64,000 nt of DNA from Vitis vinifera (taxonomy: Eukaryota; Streptophyta; Magnoliopsida; Vitales; Vitaceae): NCBI RefSeq assembly GCF_030704535.1, contig NC_081822.1, positions 754,001 to 818,000 of the forward strand. The letters are read 5' to 3'. Below are positions 55,918 to 64,000 of this stretch, one piece after another (within the stretch, counting starts at the first letter, position 1; the number at the start of each line of letters is the position of its first letter). The notes under the pieces were generated by a model that saw only the letters and a list, made by a program, of their open reading frames with translations, was not told the DNA's origin and ran no database searches. Both the position numbers and the translations under genes were made by a program.

Positions 55918-56580
55918 AAAGTTGGGCAAGTTGCCGTTGTATAAGTATTTCAATTGAATTTACAGATATTGTAATCGCATGCACTTTGAAATTGAATCTA
56001 ATTGAATAAAACAGAGTTGGAACTCAATTTCAACCCACCAAGACAGCGATGTGAAATAAATGATGCAGTATACGGGTCAAATACGCAAAAATCCAAGTCA
56101 CAATCAGGGAATGGTATGAAGCTTTTAATCAAGGCTATCAAAGAAGAATTATATTTCCACAAACCAAACTCTTGATCAAGGCCAATGTTTCTTTACATTG
56201 GTGACAATTTAAAGGCTTAATATTTCCAGCAATTATGGACACCCTATAAATTTCTTTTATAACTGAAGGAAATCAGAGACTAATTTAGCTTGATCACAAA
56301 AGACATGATACTGCCTTTCTCGCAAATTTACATTATAAAAATATCATACAGCTAATTTAGATAGATTCCACAAACATAAAAATCAATAACAATTCGGTTA
56401 TATTGATGGCCATAACTACAGAAGTTGAGAACTGGAAGGGCAGCATTATTTTCAAGATCATTTTATAATGCAAACTTAAACTACCAAGCACCCCCAACAA
56501 AAAAACGAAGGTCAAATGATAGTAAACGCCCAATTGGAAAAAAAATCAAAATTTCTTCATTCAATATTAGGGCAACATCT

Positions 56581-57939
56581 CCCATGCAACCAAAACAAAA
56601 ACACATAATGGAAACAAGAAACATTTAGAACTTTTTAAGCGATTACGAGACCAAACTAGGATAACCACCATGAAATAAGCACCAATGACTGAAACAGTAA
56701 CACATCAAGGACAAAACACGGTGAATCAGTCTAAGCACACATGCTGTTAAAAAAATTACAATTTGTTGATTTTTAAATAAGGATAAAATTTGTTAATATC
56801 CCCACCCCATCAAAATCACACCCACTTCATGACCTGCACACTCAGATACTAAATTTAAAAACCACAAAAAGATCCCAACATGTTGGCTCCCCTAAAATTC
56901 CGAACCAGTTGGGTGCCTAAAAGAAGCTTTATGATGTGCCCTCTAATTGGGGGAAAGGGAGAGAGACTTCATAAGAGAGTCCTAATAGGAAAAAACAAGT
57001 GAATTAAATGAGTTAATGCAATCAATTCAAGCAATAACCCACAATGCACATTAATGCAATTCAAAACATTCTATAAATCCAAAATGAAACCACTGGCTAA
57101 CACATCAAAGGAAAAGACGATTTAGTTGGGCCACCATTCCCAAAGTTATGGAGGCATAAAACAAGATTAAAAACGACAATCACAGAATAAATCCTATTAA
57201 CTATTTTGAACCGTTTTGAAAGTTACAAGCCACTCAGCACACCATCTGGAATGGAAAACATGCCAGACAAAATATAAATTATTGTAATAACAGAAAAGAT
57301 TTCTATCTTGACAACGATGGTAATCTTTGTCAGAATGAAAAACATCCTGACAATGATCCAGACCAATCAACAGAATTAAATACAAAAAGCAAAAAAATAA
57401 AAAATTCAAAGAAAACCTTATAGAATAAAAACCGACAGGTCAAAAAGCAGGCAAATTTAGAATAGATCATGTCATAAGAGTATAGAATCCTGAAAGACCC
57501 TTAAATAGGGAAATTTTTGTAATGTCAATATCAGAAAAGAATAAACCATATAAACAAAGAATTAGGCAATTAGTCTTCCCAGAAAATGGGAAAATGAAAC
57601 ATTGATGCAAGTACATACATCACATCATGAATAGAAGCTAGACTAAAATGGGTCATTGGAACATCTACAAAAGAAACCCCTTGCTAAATCACTAAAATCT
57701 GAGAGCAAAGTACAAATAGAGCAGATTTTTCTTCGTTCACTATTCATCTTCTTAAGGAGCAAAACAAGATGAAATACAGTGGAGCTGGAGGATATATATT
57801 TCATCCAAAAAAAGGAAAAACATTTAAAAGAAATGATCAATCATTGTGCCATATTTCTGTTCCGAGAGACTAAACATGAGATGATCAAACATTTTGATGG
57901 CCAATGCATCTGCACGCACACTGCCCTCGTCAGCAAATT
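56581..57939. other. Region between the OPR duplication and HMGB
   Basis: Starts abruptly where copy 2 ends. Composition is moderately AT-rich and not low-complexity, but no frame resembles a known protein. The part near 57600-57939 is probably the HMGB 3' UTR. No repeat or RNA gene was recognised. Confidence 0.5.
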
Positions 57940-59280
57940 TTACTCATCATCTTCCTCCTGCAAGGCAAGTAAAAACATTTTTCAATTTAAATTCACAGGT
58001 CAAAATGGTAATTTAAAAACTTCAATATCAATCACTTAAACAAACCTCTTCACTGCCATCTTCGTCATCCTCCTGATCATTCACCTCGGAGAGGGATTTT
58101 TCAGACTCATCCTCCTCCTCTACTACTTTGGTACCTTCAGCCTGGTTCCCATCAAAATACGATATCATTAATTACCTCTCTAAAGAATTTTGCTAAGAGA
58201 ACACACTCCAAAAGAGAGGAGCAATGATAGAAATCCCAATAAGTCTACTTCCCATTAAGGCAGACAGCATAAGATTGATTTTGCAAAAAGGAAAACGAAT
58301 GAATCAGATATAATTTTATACTGAACAAGAGAAACAATTTGGATGAAGAACCATTTTACTTGAATACTAGGAGCATACATTTAAAGTAAAATACCTGTTT
58401 TTTGTTATAGGCTTTCATGTTCTTCTCGTATTCTACTTTCCGCTTTTCTGCTTTCGCTACATAGGGAGCCTTCTCCTGAATTTTTCCAATTGGCTTAAAT
58501 GAGTAAATTGATAATTCGAAATAAAGGTGTAAGCTTTTCATATTGTCGGATACTTACGGCTTCAGACATAGACTTCCATTTATCCCCACCAGCTTTGCCA
58601 ACCTAATTTTGAAATCAATTAAAAAATATCTCAACGAAAATAGAACAGCTAATGAGCTAATTACCAAAAAATATAAGAATAAAAAAACGGAGCTAGTTTA
58701 CTTTCAGGGTAAATTTTTTTAAGAAGCTAAAACAAATTAAAAAAAAAATTAACTACTCATACCAAAGAAAATTCTTAATAATCAAACGATCGAAAATTAA
58801 ATTACTTACCACAGAGACCGATTTATTGGAAGGGTGCTTCTCCTTGTACTGCTTCCTAAACTCTTCCCTTCAATCGTTAAAATAATAAAGTAAATAAAGT
58901 AGATAATAATCTAAAAACAATTTGTAAGATTTTTAAATAGGAAAAAAAAATTGAGATTTTACATGAAAACGAAAAAGGCACTGGCTGGCCTCTTAGGCTT
59001 GTTAGGGTCCTTTACTGGCTTTTCCTTCTTTGTTTTCTTTCCTGCCTTCGTAGCAGCAGCCCCTTTCTTCACAGAAAGCCTACCACAAAGCAAACGACAC
59101 AAACACGCATATGAATATCAACGAGATCGCGGATCTGAAACGCCATGATCTCGAAGCCTCTGCCTCATATGGCTGAATCAAACCACATAAAAAGAAACAA
59201 AAACACCTATAAATTGAGATGAACAAAACTCACTTGGCATCAGCTTTCTTTGTATCGGACTTGGATCGGCCTCCTTTCAT
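57940..59280 (-). CDS. HMGB: HMGB-type high mobility group chromatin protein
   Basis: Seven coding exons: 59280-59234, 59079-58963, 58867-58810, 58602-58558, 58475-58395, 58141-58046, 57957-57940. They total 462 nt and 153 aa. Plant HMGB proteins are small nuclear DNA-bending proteins that bind linker or distorted DNA and assist transcription and chromatin dynamics. Seen: a Lys/Ala-rich basic N-terminus (about 1-40), one HMG box at about 41-115 (DPNKPKRPASAFFVFM, EEFRKQYKEKHP, GGDKWKSMSEAEKAPY, EYEKNMKAYNKK), then an acidic tail of Glu/Asp (about 116-153, ending EEDDE). This order is that of Arabidopsis HMGB1-5. An acceptor just before the ATG (CTGCAG at about 59289-59294 on the plus strand) shows that the 5' UTR is also spliced. 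Confidence 0.95.
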
Positions 59281-59400
59281 GGCGAATCCTGCAGTGATAG
59301 CGTTTGATAAGTGAGAAAAACGACACAACTCGATAATAATAGGTCAAGAATCGTCTTCCATGAGAGAAGCAGCGACGCCTACCGCTTTAGTCTGTAACGC

Positions 59401-59415
59401 TAGGGTTAGGGTTTG
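59401..59415 (-). promoter_or_regulatory. Telo-box in the HMGB leader/promoter
   Basis: Plus strand TAGGGTTAGGGTTTG, which reads CAAACCCTAACCCTA on the gene strand. This is a telomere-repeat-like motif (telo-box, AAACCCTAA) found in promoters and leaders of plant genes expressed in dividing cells. It lies about 120 bp upstream of the ATG. Function is inferred. Confidence 0.6.
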
Positions 59416-59443
59416 GACGCCGAAAGGAAAGAAAAATAGAGAA

Positions 59444-59462
59444 ATAGAGAGAGAGAGAGAGA
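59444..59462. repeat. (GA)n / (CT)n tract in the HMGB promoter
   Basis: About nine GA units on the plus strand, giving (CT)n on the gene strand, just upstream of the telo-box. CT-rich tracts near transcription starts are common in plant core promoters. Confidence 0.8.
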
Positions 59463-60180
59463 TGCGGGATGTGAAAGGTCGCCGAAAGGCGGAGATAATA
59501 AGTTGAGGAAATTGAAATTCAATTGCGAGTGAAATGAAATCCGGGGTTTAGGCGGGATTTGAATTTTAATGCCACGTCATCGATCCGTGAGCTTCGTTTT
59601 AATTGGCCCATTTCTTTAGCGCTGTGCTTTGGCCTCCGATTGTGTTTTCTTTGTGTGCTAGTTTTGATTTTGTTGCCCTCCTCCCATTTATAATACATGA
59701 GCTTTTTTCTCTTCTTCTTATTTCGAAGTGATTCCCATAAATGAAAGAACATAATACTAAGACGAAAAAAGTTTTGATAAGTCTAAGTTTTATAATATAT
59801 TTTTGTTTGAGAATTTAAATATTAAAATCAGCTCCCTTAATTTATTTTTGGTGAAGATATCTCACGATTATATACCATCTAAAGGTTATGAAAACATTCT
59901 TTATATTTTAAATTATTTTTTAATATATTTTTAAAAAATATTTGACAATATCTCAATTTTATTTAAAAAATTAATTACAAATTTAGGTATTTTTTAGTAA
60001 ACCTTCTATTTCCTATTTTTAAAAGAAAAAGATTATAACGATTCATATAAAATATAATAATTATTTGAGACTTACACGTAAATATGTTCACACCTTTTAA
60101 AAACTATTTTAAAAAATTAAAATATTAAGTAAATTATTATTTCAAATTTTTAAAAAATTTTAAGGATATTAACTAAGTTA
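59463..60180. other. HMGB upstream intergenic DNA
   Basis: GC-balanced to about 59700 (promoter side of HMGB), then AT-rich with no ORF, up to the edge of the copia LTR. Confidence 0.5.
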
Positions 60181-60390
60181 TGTTGCAAAATAAAATAATA
60201 AAGATAATAAAAATGTTAAGATAATAAATAAAGATATTCAAAGAAAAGCATAATTGAGTGTAATAAAATTACGATATGGGTTTTCATTATAGGTATCTAT
60301 CTTTTATAGGGAGTTACAAAAATAAATACATTAATATGGATGATCATCCACAAGTTTTCATAATCTGATAAATTTTCATATTTTATAACA
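60181..60390 (-). repeat. 3' LTR of a decayed copia element
   Basis: On the minus strand it starts TGTTATAAAATATG after a purine-rich stretch (AAACGAGGAG, polypurine-tract-like) and ends GCAACA, giving TG...CA ends over 210 bp. Inside are TGGATGATCATCC and AACTCCCTATAAAAGATAG, where TATAAAAG looks like the LTR TATA box. The matching 5' LTR was not found in the window. Confidence 0.7.
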
Positions 60391-61905
60391 CTCCTCGTTT
60401 AATGATCATAAGAATATACCTCGTTAAAACCTTACTATGAAAAATCCTATAGGAAAAACCTTAATGAATGAAAAAAAAAATGCAGTGTAATTATATTCTT
60501 ATCAATTAACTCCCCGCCATGTTGACATTATTATATTTTATCTAATAGTACAACATGAAGATCTTTGAGTTGGCGTATTTCAGTTAACTTATTTAATATT
60601 GCAATTGACAATGCTTTTGTGAATAGATCTACTAAACTGTTACTTTATCTTATTCATTAAATATCAGTTTCATCACTCTTCTAAAGTTAACGACAATAAA
60701 AGACTTGACCAACATATGCTTAATTCTATCACCGTTAATGTAGCATTTTTTAATACGTGCAATGCATGCAACATTATTAACTTTATAGCATTACCTCTAA
60801 TGGAGGGTAATATGCATGTTTTTATTATTTGCTTGACTGATTCCATGATATTGTCATGCCACCATATATAAATATATACCTCATTTGAAATCAAGTTTTG
60901 TGGGGGACTAGAAGATAGTCAACATTTACATATTCAAACAATTAAGATTCTAATCATTCGGAATAACATAGACATCATGTTATTGTGGTACATGCTTGAC
61001 TTTGTTCCAATGTCTTTGAGTTGGTGTAAAATTATATCTCACAACTAAATTAACAAGGAGTGCAATATCTAGTCGTGTATAATTTGCAAGATTCATCAGT
61101 ATACCATTAACACTGTAATATAGTACTTCTAGACCAAATAGTTTTTCATTATCTTCTTTATGATAGAATAGGTAATTTTTTACTTCAAGTGAATGAACTA
61201 TCACCAAATAACTTAATGAGTGTGATTTATCCATATGAAAATGTTTTAGGATTTTCTTTATATATGTTGACAAATAAACTAATATTTTGTTTGAAAGGTA
61301 CTCAATCAGCAAGCCGATAAAAAAAAAAAAAATTGTTTTCTAAAAATTTTCATTTCAAATTTACTTTTCAAATATCCAACTATTTTTATAAGTTATTCAA
61401 GAGTTCCAACAAAATTTAATGTTGCACATATACTATAATAATTACAACTATTCAACATAATGAATATGCATAAACAGATAAGGTAATACATACATACTTT
61501 TCACTTCAAATATTCATTGAATTTATCATATATCACATGTATTTGGGTTGTTTAATTGATACAATGATCTTTGTAGCTTAATTGAGTATATGCTACAATG
61601 TTTTGAATTAGTTGCTTAAAGCATTTGAAATCCTTAAAGGATTTTCATATATATGCGCTATTATCTAAAAATCCATGTAAATATGTAGTAACGACATCCA
61701 TAAAATGCAAATCCAGTCATTTTATGATTGTTAAACAAATTAGATATATAAATATGGTTGCGCCGATCATGGGAGAATATGTTTCCTCGTAGTCAATATT
61801 AAGTTTATGCGGGAAACCTTGAGCTATCAGTTAGTGATTTCATTTTTCTCATTACATTTTTTTATAAATACTTATTTATATCCAACAAGCTTGACAACTT
61901 CAGTG
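60181..61905 (-). mobile_element. Degenerate Ty1/copia retrotransposon, 3' half
   Basis: Reading the minus strand downward in coordinates, the reverse transcriptase region begins near 61900 (KLVGYK, then NEKNEI). It continues with IAQGFPHKLNIDYEETYSPM at about 61830-61770 and FMDVVTTYLHGFLDNSAY near 61700-61650. A 110-codon frame follows at 61312-60980, with YIKKILKHFHMDKSHSLSY and LANYTRLDIALLVN. RNase H remnants include YGG...ISW near 60870, GDRIKHMLVKSF near 60720 and DLFTKALSIAILNKL near 60620-60580. The LTR follows at 60390. Many stops and frameshifts show it is dead. Integrase and gag are not recognisable upstream, so the 5' half is lost or too decayed. Confidence 0.85.
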
Positions 61906-63400
61906 TCTGAACTACAAGTTCAAATATTTATCACTTTTTTAATGAGTTTGATTTTTTTGGGATGTATTATTTCAATTTTGACTAATATTTTAAATGTTGA
62001 CATTCATTCATAGTTTCTACTTTGGGATGTTAATGATTTCTTATGATGTCAATAGCTATTTGGAAATAAAATATATCATTAATGATAAAAGTATTTAAAT
62101 CCCATTTTTCTCTACATATAAATAAATAATCGAGATCTCATCAATATAAAGTATTTGTACCTTTAATAGAATATTTAAAAATAGTGGGCCATAGTATAAA
62201 AACAATAAGTTATTTTAATAGAATATAATATAAAAAAACTAATAAGATATCAAATAATTATACATAAATTTTAAAATGTTAGTTTTGTTCAATTTGTTAT
62301 CAATCATGGGACAAAAAATGAAAACCCAAATTGACTAGGTTGGATTTCAAAATCCTCAAATCGAGTCAACATTTTTTATTATTGCAAATAAAATGAATAT
62401 GATCGATTTTGATTGATTTATTGCTTTTTTCGAATCTTACTTACGCCCTTATATAAAAGTCTATCTTAAAAGAATACAAGGTGTGATACGGTCATTTTAC
62501 AATCATACATTGATATTGGATTACATCTAAACCTAACTTATAAAGGAAATTAAAATGTCAAGTTTAATTTTGTGCTTTTATCGAAATTTTTTATTCAAAG
62601 AAGGCGGGTGCATGCACCTATGTTTATTGAAAACCCAAAGCTAGTAATAAATTATAAAATTTAAAATAGTTTTTGCCGTTTTCAATTTTAATATTCAAAT
62701 TGAAGTTGTATTTTGAAAATGCAAAATTCTCAATCAATCATCACAAATTATCTTAAATTTAATTTTTTTTTTACGGTCGATATATGTGTATTTTCAACTT
62801 TTTAAAACCATAGATGAATTAATATCAAGACTAAGAGTGATAACACACTCCCAAAAACCATGTTTAACATTTAAACACTTCTTTTAGTGTTAGGGAAGCC
62901 TTTTTAAAGAAAGGTGTAAATAAAAATATTTTTTTCTTTTTCCTTTTTAATTTTTATTTTCTTAAAAGTTTAATATATGATTTTATTTTTTTCCTTCATA
63001 AATATTATTTTAAGTCTAAAGGTTAATTTATTGAAATAATTTATAATTTAAAAGAAAGTTAACGTAAAATTCATAAAAATATTATCTATTGTGTTATTTA
63101 TAAAAAGTTATTTCATATTTTATAAAAAATTTGCTTTCAAAAATTATAATTTTTCTTTTGATTTTAATTTAATCCAAAAAGAAAAAAAAAGTTGTTAGGG
63201 ATGGAATAATTTATAAATATAACATATTTTGTGATTTTATTTGAAAGGTAATTTATTTTTTATATAAATATTATTTATCATTTTAAGTGTTTATGGGTAG
63301 GTTTTTAAAAATAGGTATGCATTTTGGTCGAAAAAAGTATCTCCATAATTGGGTTTAATTCAATAACCCCCAGAAAAATAAAAAGGGAAAGTCCGGTCGG
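61906..63400. other. AT-rich intergenic DNA
   Basis: Very AT-rich, with short frames only. It may include unrecognisable 5' parts of the copia element. No gene, TIR or RNA gene was identified. Confidence 0.5.
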
Positions 63401-63762
63401 ATCGGGTCGACTCCTGAGCTGGACAGAATATATTCCGCCATTCACGAGTTGGTAGTACGAACTACAAAGCAATTTGAAAAAGCCCTTAGAATTTTTTTTT
63501 CCTTTTCTTTTTGCTTTTCAGTGTAAAATTCCTTTGCGGGAAAAAGCAAGCATCTTCCAGATAGAAAAGTTGACCATTTCCAGCCGTTTGTGTAAGAATC
63601 CATCGTGGATGCAATTCTGAGTAAGGTATTCGGTATTCCACTCGAAATAGCTCACTAATTATGTCTTATGTGTTTATGTACCTTTGCTTTCTGTTTTTGT
63701 TTGAATGATGATTGTTATACATGGAGTGCAGATGAGGTGTTTGATGAAATTCCTGTGAGGCA
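63401..63762 (+). promoter_or_regulatory. Leader region with probable 5' UTR intron of the right-edge gene
   Basis: GC-balanced region after AT-rich DNA. A leader exon probably ends at GAGTAAG before GTATTC (63623-63628 area), and an acceptor GTGCAG lies near 63726-63731. Just after it a short upstream frame, ATGAGGTGTTTGATG, precedes the main ATG. The splice assignment is tentative. Confidence 0.4.
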
Positions 63763-64000
63763 ATGGAGCGTTTGTTCTCATCGTTGAGTATATGTACGGT
63801 GCCAGGGACCCGAATTTATTGGGATAAACGGTATGTGAAAGCACAATTCGTTGTGGAGTTTTCAAACAAGAACGAGATAAAGTTGGGGGTGCAATGTAAT
63901 GCTAGGGTTAACCATAGAAAACCAACCAAGAACCTTCCGCATCCACGGCGCGCTAAGCTCCCTCCGGAGCCTGAAATTAGCACATTTTTGAAGGGGGGAA
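63763..64000 (+). CDS. Unrecognised protein, N-terminal part, cut by window edge
   Basis: Open frame of 79 codons from ATG at 63763 to the window end with no stop. It begins MERLFSSLSICTVPG, Ser-rich and low in acidic residues, which could be an organellar targeting peptide. It later becomes basic and Pro-rich (HRKPTKNLPHPRRAKLPPEP). I do not recognise the family. The Arg/Pro-rich segment resembles linkers after transit peptides in plastid PPR-type proteins, but that is only an impression. GC-balanced composition and the spliced leader support a real gene. Confidence 0.5.
   Translation, partial: MERLFSSLSICTVPGTRIYWDKRYVKAQFVVEFSNKNEIKLGVQCNARVNHRKPTKNLPHPRRAKLPPEPEISTFLKGG

Noticed and set aside
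63727-63783. PPR-like string VFDEIPVR in the leader of the right-edge gene
   Set aside because: The frame stops within 20 codons and the longer frame from 63763 is shifted. Probably chance.

Overview
The window looks like nuclear DNA of a eudicot plant, probably woody and possibly grapevine-like (the species is an inference). It has many-exon genes with GT-AG introns in AT-rich DNA, plant-only families (WOX homeobox, PPR, plant HMGB, OPR), plant retroelement debris and MITEs. I assembled exons by hand from splice sites and reading frame. All seven multi-exon models close in frame; exon coordinates are in the entries.

Layout. 1-10.4 kb: an EH-domain endocytosis protein (minus, 13 exons, about 1008 aa). 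11.9-16.2 kb: two minus-strand genes head to tail, PIG-H (GPI-anchor synthesis, 5 exons, easily missed) and an intronless P-class PPR gene. 16.2-17.9 kb: divergent intergenic region with a 585-bp MITE. 17.9-29.6 kb: a FANCJ/BRIP1-type Fe-S DNA helicase (plus, 28 exons, about 1303 aa). 31.2-34.4 kb: a WOX13-clade homeobox gene (minus, 3 exons). 35.4-56.6 kb: two direct copies of a roughly 10.1-kb segment, each with an intact 5-exon OPR1-type oxophytodienoate reductase gene, separated by a 935-bp spacer holding most of a broken Pumilio gene. 57.9-59.3 kb: HMGB chromatin protein (minus, 7 coding exons). 60.2-61.9 kb: decayed 3' half of a Ty1/copia element (minus). 63.4-64.0 kb: 5' end of an unrecognised plus-strand gene cut by the window edge.

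The genes are not an operon or pathway; each is an independent eukaryotic transcription unit. Their order appears to be an ancestral gene block. From memory, the neighbours are split in Arabidopsis between a chromosome 1 block (HMGB2/3, WOX10/14, RAD3-like helicases, EH protein) and a chromosome 4 block (PIG-H, WOX13, HMGB5). The main local changes are the OPR tandem duplication, a promoter-sized segment shared by the EH and PPR genes, a MITE, a SINE-like insertion found in only one OPR copy, and the copia remnant. I found no CRISPR array, rRNA or tRNA gene, and no convincing new multi-gene system. The most interesting items are the duplicated promoter, the diverged OPR pair and the zinc-binding-like tail of FANCJ.
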